Positions 1 to 8,476 are shown, counted from the first letter of the stretch. The stretch is DNA of 64,000 nt from Rhizobium sp. CB3090 (GCF_029714285.1 NZ_CP121664.1:248001-312000), one strand, 5' to 3'. The notes: generated by a model not told the origin, from the letters alone. Program-made: numbers and translations.

Positions 1-244
1 GTGTAACGAAGTCCACCGTCATGCCGTTGACGTGTGGCTGAGAGCTCGCGTCCACGAACAGCGTGATCCCATCTGTTTCGATGACAGCGTCGCCCTCGCG
101 TGAGCTGCTCTCAAGCCCCATCCTGTATTTGAGCCCGGCGCAGCCACCGGTCTCGACCGCGATGCGCAGGCCCTCGGCCGGCTCGTCCGCTCGGCTGAGT
201 GCAATCCTCATGGCGGCGACGGCGTTGTCTGTGAGCGTGATCAT
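1..244 (-). CDS. iscA: HesB/IscA-type iron-sulfur assembly protein, 3' end cut off by window edge
   Basis: Reading leftward from the ATG at 242-244, the frame stays open to base 1 (about 81 codons). The protein begins MITLTDNAVAAMRIAL and contains the A-type carrier motif VETGGCAGLKYRMGLES, with the first conserved cysteine. It continues into DGITLFVDASS, typical of IscA/HesB. The two C-terminal cysteines (CGCG-type motif) would lie outside the window. A-type proteins carry or deliver Fe-S clusters; in rhizobia a hesB/iscN gene usually heads a nifU-nifS operon, so those genes may follow to the left (inference). A sigma-54-type promoter sits about 45 bp upstream. Family call is firm; the exact gene name is not. 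Confidence 0.85.
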   Translation of the reverse strand, partial: MITLTDNAVAAMRIALSRADEPAEGLRIAVETGGCAGLKYRMGLESSSREGDAVIETDGITLFVDASSQPHVNGMTVDFVT

Positions 245-288
245 AAATGTCGTTCTCGTTGGTCGTCGGCAAAATTCGCAAATGACCT

Positions 289-304
289 TGCATGTGCCAT
301 GCCA
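289..304 (-). promoter_or_regulatory. Sigma-54-type -24/-12 promoter for hesB/iscA
   Basis: Read on the minus strand, the element is TTTGGCATGGCACATGCA. The GG at 303-302 and GC at 291-290 are separated by exactly 10 bases, as the sigma-54 consensus TGGCAC-N5-TTGC requires. It lies about 45 bp before the iscA ATG. No perfect NifA enhancer lies at the usual 100 bp. The element at 529-544, about 230 bp away, could serve both this promoter and nifQ. Confidence 0.65.
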
Positions 305-528
305 AACAGAAAAACACTTGAGGAACCTTCGGATCTTCCAGTGGCAATATGCGCATCTCCGACATCGTTGAACGTCAAACATCAAAAAAGGGCAGTCACC
401 GGTGAATGCGAGAATCCCACCAAAGGATCACCGCGCCATTCCACGCCGCGGCCGTTATCGCAGGTGGGAGAACGTTCCTAGCAGGCGCACCGGGGAAAGG
501 GCTGAGTACCAACGATGACTGTCGGGTT

Positions 529-544
529 TGTCGATGAGCCGACA
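529..544. promoter_or_regulatory. NifA upstream activator sequence (nifQ side)
   Basis: TGTCGATGAGCCGACA is a perfect TGT-N10-ACA palindrome, the NifA binding consensus. Its centre is about 100 bp upstream of the GG of the promoter at 636-649, the normal spacing for NifA-activated sigma-54 promoters. The intergenic stretch from 245 to 779 otherwise holds only the two promoters; I see no gene in it. Confidence 0.75.
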
Positions 545-634
545 TTTGGCGTTGGCCGCTCTGCATTTGCACGCTCATCACATCGCTCAAATAACCCCGA
601 AAGGCCCGTGCCTACGCTGTTTGTCCGACCACGC

Positions 635-650
635 TGGCATGGTTTTTGGA
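635..650 (+). promoter_or_regulatory. Sigma-54-type promoter for nifQ
   Basis: CTGGCATGGTTTTTGGA has GG at 636-637 and a second GG at 648-649 separated by 10 bases. The -24 half is good. The -12 half reads TTTTTGG rather than TTGC, so it is an imperfect match, accepted because of the perfect enhancer 100 bp upstream and the nifQ gene downstream. Confidence 0.55.
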
Positions 651-779
651 GGTTTCTCGTCATGGCCGTCAATGCTGCAGGCGACCTTGATCGATGAAAA
701 ACGAAGGAGCAAAAGCGCCGTGTCAGATCTGCATCAGTTCCAGGTTTTGAGGGGCAAGGGCATCAGTCGCGGAGCACGA

Positions 780-1376
780 ATGTCTGATCGGTGGCAACAC
801 TTGCAGTCATCCAAGGCCGGGCAGTGGCTGCGAATGGACTTGGAGATGGATTTTGACGAATATGCGCTTGCCTGCGTCTTTTCGCGAGCGCTGGAGGAGA
901 TCGAAGCTGGCCAGGCGTCGGCGACAGAGGCGACCGGCCTTTCTCGCGCCGAGCTGCGGGACATCCTTACAAGGAATTTTCCTGCCAAGCTCATCGACGC
1001 TTTCTTTCCGGAAAAGGCGAGCGATCCAGAACTCGGTACGGAGGAGGGGCTCCTGCGTGACTTGCTACTTTCGCATGCCCGTCCAAACGATCCAGTCAGT
1101 GCTCGCTTTGCTAAAATCATCGCGCGACGTGCCCTGCGCGACGACCATCTTTGGCAGGACCTTGGACTCCTCGAGCCGGCCGAGCTCGGGCGGTTGTTTG
1201 CTATGCATTTCCCGACGCTGGCGGCTGGCAATACCGACAATATGAGGTGGAAGAAGTACCTTTACCGCAAGCTCTGCGAGGCCGAAGGTTTTTCGCTGTG
1301 CGCCGCTCCGAGCTGTCAGGAATGCGGTGATTACGAAACATGCTTCGGCCCCGAAACGGATGAAGGCCGTCGCTAA
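780..1376 (+). CDS. nifQ: NifQ, molybdenum donor for FeMo-cofactor synthesis
   Basis: A 198-residue protein. NifQ carries a Mo-Fe-S cluster and supplies molybdenum to the NifEN/NifH cofactor assembly site. The diagnostic cysteine motif C-x4-C-x2-C-x5-C is present at residues 174-188 (CAAPSCQECGDYETC), close to the C-terminus as in the family. The frame is open from 528, but the stretch before 780 holds the promoter and enhancer and does not look like protein, so I start at ATG 780 (MSDRWQHLQ). It is the only nif gene here transcribed away from the hesB/iscA gene, and it is preceded by a NifA enhancer and a sigma-54-type promoter. Confidence 0.92.
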   Translation: MSDRWQHLQSSKAGQWLRMDLEMDFDEYALACVFSRALEEIEAGQASATEATGLSRAELRDILTRNFPAKLIDAFFPEKASDPELGTEEGLLRDLLLSHARPNDPVSARFAKIIARRALRDDHLWQDLGLLEPAELGRLFAMHFPTLAAGNTDNMRWKKYLYRKLCEAEGFSLCAAPSCQECGDYETCFGPETDEGRR

Positions 1377-1422
1377 GTCGCTTCTGCGAGCTGTGCGAGA
1401 TGGTCAGCGCTTTGGTCGGCGT

Positions 1423-2865
1423 CTATACAAATCCCGCCCGCATCTCGCGGCGGCGTTGAACGGAAGAGGGGATATTCATTCCTTCCCTGTATTTTGCGAC
1501 CGTGCGGCGCGCTATATCGATGCCGCTTTCCCGAAGTTGGGCGACCATGTTGTCGTCGGAAAGCACGCTGTCCTCCGTTTCCGCGGCGATCATTGCCCTG
1601 ATGCGATGGCGGATAGCTTCGGCCGAGTGCGCCTCGCCGCCTTCGCAGGAGGAAATCGCGACCGTAAAAAAATACTTCAGTTCGAACACCCCGCGGGGGG
1701 TGAGCATGTATTTATTCGACGTCACACGGCTCACCGTCGACTCATGCATCTCGATCGCGTCAGCGACAGTCTTAAGATTGAGAGGCCGAAGATAGGCAGT
1801 GCCGCGTTCCAGAAAGACATCCTGCTGGCGGACGATTTCGGTCGCTACCTTAAGGATCGTCTTGGCGCGCTGATCGAGACTGCGAACCAACCAGTTCGCG
1901 TTTTGGAAGCATTCGTTGAGGAATGCCTGATCTTTGGAATCATGCGCGGTCAGACGGGAGACTTCGGCAAAATAGGTTTGGTTGATGAGCACCTTGGGTA
2001 GCATGTCGGGATTGAGCTCGATCTGCCACCCGCCTGCGTTCGAAGGCAAGACCCGAACGTCCGGTATGATGGCCTCCGGTCGTCCCGATTGGAATCGGTT
2101 TCCGGGCCTGGGGTCAAGCGTACGGATCTCATGCAACATGTCGAGAAGGTCATCTTCGTCGACGCCGCAGCGCCGCTTCAATGCGCGAAAGTCGCGTTGT
2201 GCAACCAACTCAAGATTGGCGACCAGCGCTTCCATAGCAGGGTCGAACCGATCGCGCTGCCGCAACTGTATCTCGAGGCATTCGCGAAGAGTTCGTGCAA
2301 AAATTCCAGGTGGATCGAAATGCTGCAAGGTCGCGAGGACCCGCTCAACCTCAGCCTCGCGGACACCCAGACATGCTGCCAGCTCTGATAGGTCCACCTG
2401 AAGATATCCAGTGCTTTCCAGATGATTGGCAAGCGCACCGGCAATCAGCCGATCTCGAGAGGTCAATGCAGTGAGGGCGATCTGCCGGGCGACATCGTCG
2501 TGCAATGTTTCGGTAGAAGCAGCAAACTCCTCGAAGCCAGGGAGTTGCTCTGACGAAGCATTGGCTCCATTCCGAATTGATTTCCATTCTCCAAGTGGCT
2601 CTGGAGCGTCGACCCGTGTAGGAGCATCAACCTTGCCCTCCTGCGCGGCAATGTCGGGCCTATTCTCCGAGCTCGAAACGACATCGTCAGAAGCGATGCC
2701 ATCGCTTGATGCCAGCTCCAGAAACGGGTTCTTCTCCAATTCCTGTTCAACGAACTGATGCAGCTCGCCGTGCGCCAGTTGCAGCAAGCGAATAGATTGG
2801 ATGAGCTGAGGCGTAATAACCAGCGATTGCCTTTGGCGCTGGAGAAGGTTTGCTAAATACTGCAT
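1423..2865 (-). CDS. rpoN: RNA polymerase sigma-54 factor (RpoN, symbiotic copy)
   Basis: 480 residues. The N-terminus is the glutamine-rich activator-contact region I (LLQRQRQSLVITPQLIQSIR, then LEKNPFLEL), followed by an acidic spacer, the core-binding domain (LIAGALANHLESTGYL) and the DNA-binding part. Near the C-terminus lies the RpoN box ARRTVAKYRE, which reads the -24 element. Sigma-54 is needed for all NifA-activated transcription. The gene lies 76 bp downstream of prxS on the same strand, probably as one operon. Rhizobia such as R. etli have a second rpoN copy in this arrangement that works in symbiosis (established knowledge), so this is probably the rpoN2 type. Whether a housekeeping copy exists elsewhere cannot be seen. 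Confidence 0.95.
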   Translation of the reverse strand: MQYLANLLQRQRQSLVITPQLIQSIRLLQLAHGELHQFVEQELEKNPFLELASSDGIASDDVVSSSENRPDIAAQEGKVDAPTRVDAPEPLGEWKSIRNGANASSEQLPGFEEFAASTETLHDDVARQIALTALTSRDRLIAGALANHLESTGYLQVDLSELAACLGVREAEVERVLATLQHFDPPGIFARTLRECLEIQLRQRDRFDPAMEALVANLELVAQRDFRALKRRCGVDEDDLLDMLHEIRTLDPRPGNRFQSGRPEAIIPDVRVLPSNAGGWQIELNPDMLPKVLINQTYFAEVSRLTAHDSKDQAFLNECFQNANWLVRSLDQRAKTILKVATEIVRQQDVFLERGTAYLRPLNLKTVADAIEMHESTVSRVTSNKYMLTPRGVFELKYFFTVAISSCEGGEAHSAEAIRHRIRAMIAAETEDSVLSDDNMVAQLRESGIDIARRTVAKYREGMNIPSSVQRRREMRAGFV

Positions 2866-2941
2866 CCTAAGAGCGAAACCCCTATCGATCTTGGTACTTA
2901 GTCGCGCGAATTTTCATTTTATGAGGCTTTGATTCCGATGT

Positions 2942-3481
2942 TTATGCTGCGGCCGAGGCCTTCAGCGTTTCCAGGATGTTTTGCGGTGACGAAATGCCAT
3001 AGGGATCGGTTTGACAGTTGTCAGAGAAGCCTTCTTCCTCAAACCATTGCTCCACCTCGCCGTCATCGACTACCGCCGCGTAGCGCCAAGAGCGCATTCC
3101 GAAACCGAGATTGTGCTTGGTGACGAGCATGCCCATCTTGCGGGTAAATTCTCCCGAGCCGTCAGGGATGAGCTTGACGTTCTGAAGTCCTACGGACTTG
3201 CCCCAGGCGTTCATGACGAACGCATCGTTTACGGAGAGACAGTAAATCTCATCGATGCCGTTCTTTTGAAACTCCCCATAAAGGCTTTCGAAATCAGGTA
3301 GTTGTTGGTTGGTGCAGGTGGGGGTGAAGGCGCCTGGCAGCGAAAACAAGATGACGCGTTTGCCGCTGAAATAGTCGTCGGATGTCTGGTCTTTCCAGCG
3401 ATACGGATTCGGTCCGGGTAGGGACTCGTCGCGAACACGCGTGCGGAACGTGACGAAGGGAACCTTCTTTTTGCTGGTCAT
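2942..3481 (-). CDS. prxS: Peroxiredoxin of the Prx5 type (PrxS-like)
   Basis: 179 residues. It reduces hydrogen peroxide and organic peroxides through a peroxidatic cysteine. The active-site motif PGAFTPTC places that cysteine at residue 56; further cysteines occur in YCLSVND and SDNCQTDPYG. Length and the PGAFTPTCT motif fit the Prx5/AhpE-like group. It is the first gene of a probable operon with rpoN. A good sigma-54-type promoter lies about 85 bp upstream, so peroxide defence and sigma-54 supply would be induced together during symbiosis. This matches the published R. etli prxS-rpoN2 arrangement. Confidence 0.9.
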   Translation of the reverse strand: MTSKKKVPFVTFRTRVRDESLPGPNPYRWKDQTSDDYFSGKRVILFSLPGAFTPTCTNQQLPDFESLYGEFQKNGIDEIYCLSVNDAFVMNAWGKSVGLQNVKLIPDGSGEFTRKMGMLVTKHNLGFGMRSWRYAAVVDDGEVEQWFEEEGFSDNCQTDPYGISSPQNILETLKASAAA

Positions 3482-3565
3482 CCAATTGCTCCTTCATAAC
3501 AGACAATTGACGCGTTGTTTTGCGATTACGGCCGCAGTATTCGATCTCAGCCGAGATACTGGTCT

Positions 3566-3581
3566 AGCAAGCGCCGTGCCA
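3566..3581 (-). promoter_or_regulatory. Sigma-54-type promoter for prxS-rpoN
   Basis: On the minus strand the sequence is ATGGCACGGCGCTTGCT, a full match to TGGCACG-N4-TTGC. GG is at 3580-3579 and GC at 3568-3567, with 10 bases between. I found no perfect TGT-N10-ACA within the next 250 bp upstream, so the activator site is either degenerate or absent. The region 3582-4041 holds no gene I can support. Confidence 0.8.
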
Positions 3582-4041
3582 TTGCCTTGAGGGTAGAGAG
3601 CTATTCTACTTCTGCGCCGAGCCCTGGCATGAGTAGGAGCGCCTCGAACAACGGCGCTGACCCAGATATCCGAGCCTCGAATGACGTCCGCCGCGGTGAC
3701 ATCGGTTGGTCGCCCGTTATCGGGAAGCGTCCGATATTCGAAAAATACAGAAACGTTCCAGAAAGTCGTGTCAGATCCTTCAACTCGCACGCCGGCAGGC
3801 TTTGATGTGGCCGCGGTACTCGCGCTTTTGGGCGCAACGATTTGCCGAGACATCTCTTCTTGCAGCGCCGACCGACGCGTCGCAGTTGTTCTCGACCATC
3901 TCCAGATTAAGACCTGTACCACTCTCCAGCTCTTCGGCAAGACGGCCGCGTGTCCGGTCCCAGTGAGATTAAAAGTTCGGGAGGGGTCATCGCGATTGGA
4001 CGATTAGGTTCGCTCGCGCGTGTCCCTTCGCAACCTTCTTA

Positions 4042-4057
4042 TGTTCGAAACGGGACA
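4042..4057. promoter_or_regulatory. NifA upstream activator sequence (PEP mutase gene)
   Basis: TGTTCGAAACGGGACA is a perfect TGT-N10-ACA. Its centre is about 95 bp upstream of the GG of the promoter at 4144, ideal for NifA. Confidence 0.8.
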
Positions 4058-4141
4058 AGAATGTTGGAAGACGGACGAAGGGATCGCAGTGCCTGGGCTG
4101 CCTGCCCGGACAGGTCGTGTAGCACGGCCGTTTGCGCCCAT

Positions 4142-4158
4142 CCGGCACGCAACTTGCG
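4142..4158 (+). promoter_or_regulatory. Sigma-54-type promoter for PEP mutase gene
   Basis: CCGGCACGCAACTTGCG: GG at 4144-4145 and GC at 4156-4157 with 10 bases between, matching TGGCACG-N4-TTGC except for the first T. It lies 54 bp before the chosen ATG. Confidence 0.8.
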
Positions 4159-4211
4159 TCGTTGCTCTTTTCGCTGCGCTTGGCACCGGCAGATTTCCGA
4201 AGGAGCATGAT

Positions 4212-5075
4212 ATGGATCAAACGGTTTTCGTTCCAAAGAGCATCGGGGCGATTGAGGATCCGACGAAAACGCTCCGCGATCTGATTTCCTCGCCGAACCT
4301 CACGCACCTGATGGGGGCGTATGATGGGCTTTCTGCGCTGATCGCCACGCAGGCGGGCTTTAAGGCCATCTGGGCGTCTGGACCGTCCATTTCGAAGAGC
4401 CTCGGCTATCGCGACGTCGGGGAGGCAAGTTGGATACATCTGATGGAGGTGTTGGAACGAATGGGGGATGCCAGCGGGCTGCCGATCCTGGCCGATGGTG
4501 ACTCCGGCTTCGGGAGCATGAATAGCGCGCGGTTGATGGCAGCAAAGCTTTTGCAACATGGCGCATCTGGTGTGTGCATCGATGACAAGGGCTTCCAGAA
4601 AATGAATTCCTCTGTCGGCCGTCGTCATCCGCTGGACGATATCGAAGTGTTTTGCGGCCGCCTGAAGGCGATCAAGGACACGACGGGAAACGATCTTGTG
4701 CTTGTCGCCCGCAGCGAAGCCTTGATCGCCGGTTACGGTCTCAAGGCGGCCCTGTTGCGCGCGGACGCCTATGCGAACGCCGGCGCCGATGCAATCCTGA
4801 TTCATTCGCGAGAGGCGAAAATGGAGGAGGTTCTGACCTTCGCAAAGGAGTGGAAGCGGCTTCCGATCATAATTGCGCCCTCCAACTACTACCGCACAGT
4901 CATTTCAGTGCATCATGAGGCTGGGATATCCAATGTCATCTGGGTCAATCACGCGATGCGGGCCGCGGTCGCAGGCATGCGGGCCGCTTGCAACTGGATC
5001 ATCGCCGAAGCAAGCGCCGGGCCGATTGGGCAGGAGGTAGCGACGGTCGACGACCATCCCGCCGCGTTATGGTGA
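4212..5075 (+). CDS. Phosphoenolpyruvate mutase homologue (isocitrate lyase/PEP mutase superfamily)
   Basis: 287 residues. PEP mutase converts phosphoenolpyruvate to phosphonopyruvate, the entry step of C-P bond (phosphonate) synthesis. The sequence follows the family closely: SGPSISKSLGYRD and EASW near residues 55-80, DGDSGFG for the metal/substrate aspartates (DADTGYG in reference enzymes), the gating loop DDKGFQKMNSS (EDKxxxKxNS in PEP mutases), VARSEA, and VIWVNHAMRA near the end. The start is ATG 4212, with AAGGAG 7 bp upstream; the open frame before it holds the promoter. No phosphonopyruvate decarboxylase or aminotransferase gene is adjacent, so the downstream chemistry is unknown; a phosphonopyruvate hydrolase or other C-C lyase role remains possible. 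The upstream motifs suggest NifA control. Confidence 0.85.
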   Translation: MDQTVFVPKSIGAIEDPTKTLRDLISSPNLTHLMGAYDGLSALIATQAGFKAIWASGPSISKSLGYRDVGEASWIHLMEVLERMGDASGLPILADGDSGFGSMNSARLMAAKLLQHGASGVCIDDKGFQKMNSSVGRRHPLDDIEVFCGRLKAIKDTTGNDLVLVARSEALIAGYGLKAALLRADAYANAGADAILIHSREAKMEEVLTFAKEWKRLPIIIAPSNYYRTVISVHHEAGISNVIWVNHAMRAAVAGMRAACNWIIAEASAGPIGQEVATVDDHPAALW

Positions 5076-5643
5076 ACCGCCTTCGGCGGAAGTAGATATC
5101 TATCCTCGCAAGTAATTAGAATCGGTCCGGCTGAAGGGGCACCCAGCGCATGGAATATGATCAAGCGCTTCTGCCTGCATGGCGCTTGCCATCGCCGGCT
5201 TGGTCAAAACTTCGTCTCTTGCCGGTCGACTTGCGCCGCAGCCGGTTCTTCGCCAGTTTTCCAGCAGACAGAGCCGACGGTCTTGGCCAAAGGGACTGCA
5301 CAGTGCCGAATCTGCGATCTTTGTGACTGCGAATTATCTCGATCATAGAGTGTTCAAAATCCAGATCTTCAGTAAACCGTCCAAGCATGAAGTCATGCGA
5401 GGCTTACATTGGTGCGGTCGCCCTACTTGGATCGGCGCCGGCGGATATGGAACTTATTTCCTCGTAAGATTGCTCGTGCCGCACTGGATCGTATCGCGTG
5501 GGACCACGTGTCGGCCATTGCTGCCTCGCCGACGACGGCCGCAAAAGTTCCCTTCGAAGGTAACGCATCAGCGGAACAATCTCCGCAGCGCATATGTTCC
5601 GACTTCGCTCGAGGCGTGATAGCACGTCGTAGAGGAGAATCGG
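5076..5643 (+). other. Intergenic stretch without a recognisable gene
   Basis: 568 bp between the PEP mutase gene and the ribbon-helix-helix gene. The only open frames are short with unlikely compositions. I see no enhancer, promoter consensus or strong hairpin that I would defend. Confidence 0.5.
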
Positions 5644-5922
5644 ATGACGACACGCAACCACGCCGCCATGCTTGAAGACGCCGCTGATCGCATCGGCGAC
5701 ATGTCCCGCGCCGATCTGCAGATCATGTTGCGCCGGGCCGCCCTAATGCTTCGGAATGCCGGCTCGATCCCCTTAGATGGGGAGGTTGAGGAAGCGATCG
5801 ACAGCATTGCCGACGAACTCGGCAAGACCCGCAACGACATGATCCGCTACATCATCAAGGGATGGCTGGAGACGAACGCCTATCTGCCGGTACGGGAGAT
5901 GGATGAAGATGGGAACGGCTGA
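5644..5922 (+). CDS. Small ribbon-helix-helix-like protein
   Basis: 92 residues, start ATG 5644 preceded by GAGGAG 8 bp upstream. The N-terminal half is helical and charged. The C-terminal part (EEAIDSIADELGKTRNDMIRYIIKGW) looks like a CopG/Arc-type ribbon-helix-helix with the second helix ending in a tryptophan. Such proteins are often small DNA-binding repressors, sometimes antitoxins, but no toxin gene is adjacent. Function is inferred from pattern only. Confidence 0.6.
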   Translation: MTTRNHAAMLEDAADRIGDMSRADLQIMLRRAALMLRNAGSIPLDGEVEEAIDSIADELGKTRNDMIRYIIKGWLETNAYLPVREMDEDGNG

Positions 5923-5948
5923 TGTACTGCCGCCGAACATAAAAAATA

Positions 5949-6179
5949 ATGGGAGAAGGGAATGGTTGGACCCGGGGGCCGGAGCAGCGCAAAAATTGGA
6001 AGAGCAATCAAAAGTACCTAATTCCGTACTTTCTGATTAGCCTTCTTGTGATCTACATTTTTGAAAACACACCGCTCGGCAACGTCTTAGGTATTCTCTT
6101 TATTTGCGGACTCGCCTTATTCCCGATGATCGATTTAAAGGAGACTTACCAAAAGCTAGCGAAGAAAATTCGCGAATGA
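5949..6179 (+). CDS. Small hypothetical membrane protein
   Basis: 76 residues with a charged N-terminus and two probable membrane helices (about residues 24-40, YLIPYFLISLLVIYIF, and 45-62, VLGILFICGLALFP), then a short basic tail. No convincing Shine-Dalgarno site precedes the ATG, and the region is more AT-rich than its neighbours. I do not recognise the family. It could be a real small inner-membrane protein or a chance frame. Confidence 0.4.
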   Translation: MGEGNGWTRGPEQRKNWKSNQKYLIPYFLISLLVIYIFENTPLGNVLGILFICGLALFPMIDLKETYQKLAKKIRE

Positions 6180-6312
6180 AACAAGCCCGAGGACACAGCC
6201 AAGTGAAATGAACTCAGTTGGCCTGGGAGTGGAGCCCCTGCGAGACAGCCTGTCGCGTCGAAACATGCTATGAAGCGATCATGGGGCTTAACGGGAGGGA
6301 GGCAGCTTAGCC

Positions 6313-7029
6313 ATGTGCGGACGTGTCTATATCCGATCATCGTTGCGGGAATTGCTCGCCAATTTCGCCTTCGCCGGGCCGGGAGACGTCGAGCCGCTGT
6401 CTAACAGCTTCCCGCGTTACAACGGCGCACCACAGCAAGACTATCCGATTATCATCCGGGAGATTGTGCAAGAGCCGGACGTCATGGGTCCGGTGTTCGC
6501 TTCGGCGCGCTGGGGCTTCATTCCGGCTTGGGCGAAGGACGCCGGCCGGCCGGTGATCAACGCCAGGGCCGAAGGCATCTCGACCAGCGGCATGTTCAAG
6601 CATTCCTACAAGTCGAAACGCTGCCTGGTGCCGATCAATGGCTTTTTCGAGTGGAAAGACATGCACGGGACTGGCAAGAACAAGAAGCCTTATGCGATCG
6701 CGATGAAGTCGGGCGAGCCCTTTGCCCTTGCCGGCATCTGGTCCAGTCGCCGCAATCGGGATACCGGTCTCGATGAGAAGACGTTTGCGATCATCACCTG
6801 TGCACCCAACGAAATGATGGCGCAGATACACGACCGCATGCCGGTCATCCTGCATCCGGAAGACTATGAGCGCTGGCTGTCGTCGGAGCCCGATCCCTAT
6901 GACCTGATGAGGCCGTTCCCGAGCGAGCTTATGACCATGTGGCCGATCGGCAAGGACGTCGGTTCGCCGAAAAATGACCGCCCCGATATCATTGAGCCTT
7001 TCGAGGATCCGGAGCCGCCGTTGCTGTGA
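6313..7029 (+). CDS. yedK: SOS response-associated peptidase/abasic-site shield (HMCES/YedK family)
   Basis: 238 residues. The family protects abasic sites in single-stranded DNA by forming a thiazolidine crosslink through the N-terminal cysteine after methionine removal. The protein begins MCGRVYIRSS, so Cys2 is in place. Other hallmarks are ARWGFIPAWAKD, the NARAEGI motif, a CLVPINGFFEWK block and QIHDRMPVIL, containing the catalytic histidine. Length is normal. It is a stand-alone gene in an accessory block with no visible link to symbiosis. Confidence 0.93.
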   Translation: MCGRVYIRSSLRELLANFAFAGPGDVEPLSNSFPRYNGAPQQDYPIIIREIVQEPDVMGPVFASARWGFIPAWAKDAGRPVINARAEGISTSGMFKHSYKSKRCLVPINGFFEWKDMHGTGKNKKPYAIAMKSGEPFALAGIWSSRRNRDTGLDEKTFAIITCAPNEMMAQIHDRMPVILHPEDYERWLSSEPDPYDLMRPFPSELMTMWPIGKDVGSPKNDRPDIIEPFEDPEPPLL

Positions 7030-7106
7030 TCGATGGCGATATTGTGAAAGAACGTGCCGGAGGAAGGAACCATGATCAGGCCGTTTGACGCCGGCAATGT
7101 CGTTGA

Positions 7107-7844
7107 CTAAGCCGAACGTGATGGGGCGCTTTCTTTGTAGCGAAATGTGGTGATGTAGGTCGCTCTCACATGCTTTCCCTCGGTCCAATCACGGAGCCGG
7201 TCTGGATGCGTGCCGTTGATAATAACCCCCGCAGCGCCTCGCAAGGACATGAAATGGGCCGCACAAGCATCGACCGGCGCATGACCAAGCTCCGCAAGAT
7301 CGTGGGCATCTATCTCCTCGATGAACGCGTCCGGATTGTGAATTGCCCCATTTCGATAGACGCCGTCTACATCGGTAAGAATTGCCAATAAAGGAGCGTT
7401 GGTTACCCACGCAATCCACGCGGCCACAGCGTCGGACGTAATGTCCCAACCCCATTCAACCGAATCCGTCGTGGGGAGCATGCGCGACGGAAGCAGAACT
7501 GGAATTTTGCCAACCTTTGCCAGGCTCCGACATTCGCTCAACGTTGCAGAGGGAACAAGTTTCGAAGAGAAAGCACGATTGGCCAGCGAATTTCCTTTCT
7601 GATCTTGGACAAGAGCGCACGCGTGACGGGTCGAAACCGGTGCGAGAGCAGATAGGTCGTCAACACGCTCCATCGCCTTGTCGTGAAGGTCCCCGCCGGG
7701 AACTACTAAAATTCGATGTCCACGCTGGACCAAGCGCTCGAGTTCCGCGACAGCCGTCCTACAGGCCGACAGATCATGCATGAGGCTCCCGCCGAACTTC
7801 ACAACTATGGAAAAGCCGCATGGGGGAAGACTTTCGGTGAACAT
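7107..7844 (-). CDS. Amino-acid-kinase-fold protein, COG2054/MfnE-like
   Basis: 245 residues from ATG 7844, which has GAGG about 8 bp upstream. The frame is open to 7958, but the extra 38 residues precede the fold and look unrelated. The N-terminus has VVKFGGSLMHD (phosphate-binding loop of the fold) and ILVVPGGDLHD; the second half has ITSDAVAAWIAW and LLAILTDVDGVYR, as in amino-acid/UMP kinase superfamily members. It resembles the small COG2054 group that includes MfnE. The true substrate cannot be told; FomA-like phosphonate kinases and MoSto-type molybdenum storage proteins share the same fold. No sigma-54 promoter was found in front of it. Confidence 0.6.
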   Translation of the reverse strand: MFTESLPPCGFSIVVKFGGSLMHDLSACRTAVAELERLVQRGHRILVVPGGDLHDKAMERVDDLSALAPVSTRHACALVQDQKGNSLANRAFSSKLVPSATLSECRSLAKVGKIPVLLPSRMLPTTDSVEWGWDITSDAVAAWIAWVTNAPLLAILTDVDGVYRNGAIHNPDAFIEEIDAHDLAELGHAPVDACAAHFMSLRGAAGVIINGTHPDRLRDWTEGKHVRATYITTFRYKESAPSRSA

Positions 7845-8372
7845 GTCTGGACCTCGCCCTTCCACTGTGTAGGCCACATGAGCGTTTGCAGGGATCTTCG
7901 ATGTCAGATTCCGATGCGAAACTGAGACTTTATGAAACCCCGCAGCGTACAACTGCATCCGTTCAACGCCATTTGGGGAGCAAGCTCGATTACGTTGAAC
8001 CTAACGTCGAGAAGTTTCGTCGCATTCCAAACGTCGCTCTTCCACCATTTCCCAGCAATTCTTCACCGAACGATATTGGAGAAGTCTCGAACGTGCCGCG
8101 ATCTTCCATCTTTGTCCGCGACGCTCAAACTGACGGGCCTCTTCATTTAGCTGCAGGCCTCCATGATCCGGCGTTCCATGCGGCGACCAACGCGAGAAAT
8201 ATGGGTCGGCGGCTCTTAGTGCGTCGGAACAACGTCAAAAACCGTGCCAACCTTGCAGAAGGAGCCGGCAAAAGCTTTGTCCATGTTTCTTCCCGAGGGC
8301 TGAGGACAGCGAAACGTCTCAAAGAGGCGATAAAACGCGTTATGGAGATTCAAGCGCAAACACTGTCCAATT
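7845..8372. other. Stretch without a supported gene upstream of the SnoaL/SDR enhancer
   Basis: Between the kinase gene and the enhancer at 8373 there is one open frame (7901-8401, +). Its composition is poor, it lacks a good ribosome site, and it runs through the enhancer. I do not call it a gene. Confidence 0.4.
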
Positions 8373-8388
8373 TGTCAGATGCCCGACA
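8373..8388. promoter_or_regulatory. NifA upstream activator sequence (SnoaL/SDR/LLM group)
   Basis: TGTCAGATGCCCGACA is a perfect TGT-N10-ACA. Its centre is about 99 bp upstream of the GG of the promoter at 8479. Confidence 0.75.
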
Positions 8389-8476
8389 CAGCCTTCGTTA
8401 AGTCAATCTCGCTGCTCCCAACGTAAGCAGTTGAAATCAAGCCCCTAAGACATCTCGTCCGGCGATGCCAGTCGCG

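Noticed and set aside
3987..4805. Long minus-strand frame opposite the PEP mutase gene
   Set aside because: It is the antisense image of a clearly coding gene in a GC-rich genome, with no family features of its own.
7901..8401. Open frame on the plus strand between the COG2054-like kinase and the SnoaL gene
   Set aside because: No recognisable domain, no good ribosome site, and it runs through the perfect NifA enhancer at 8373-8388.
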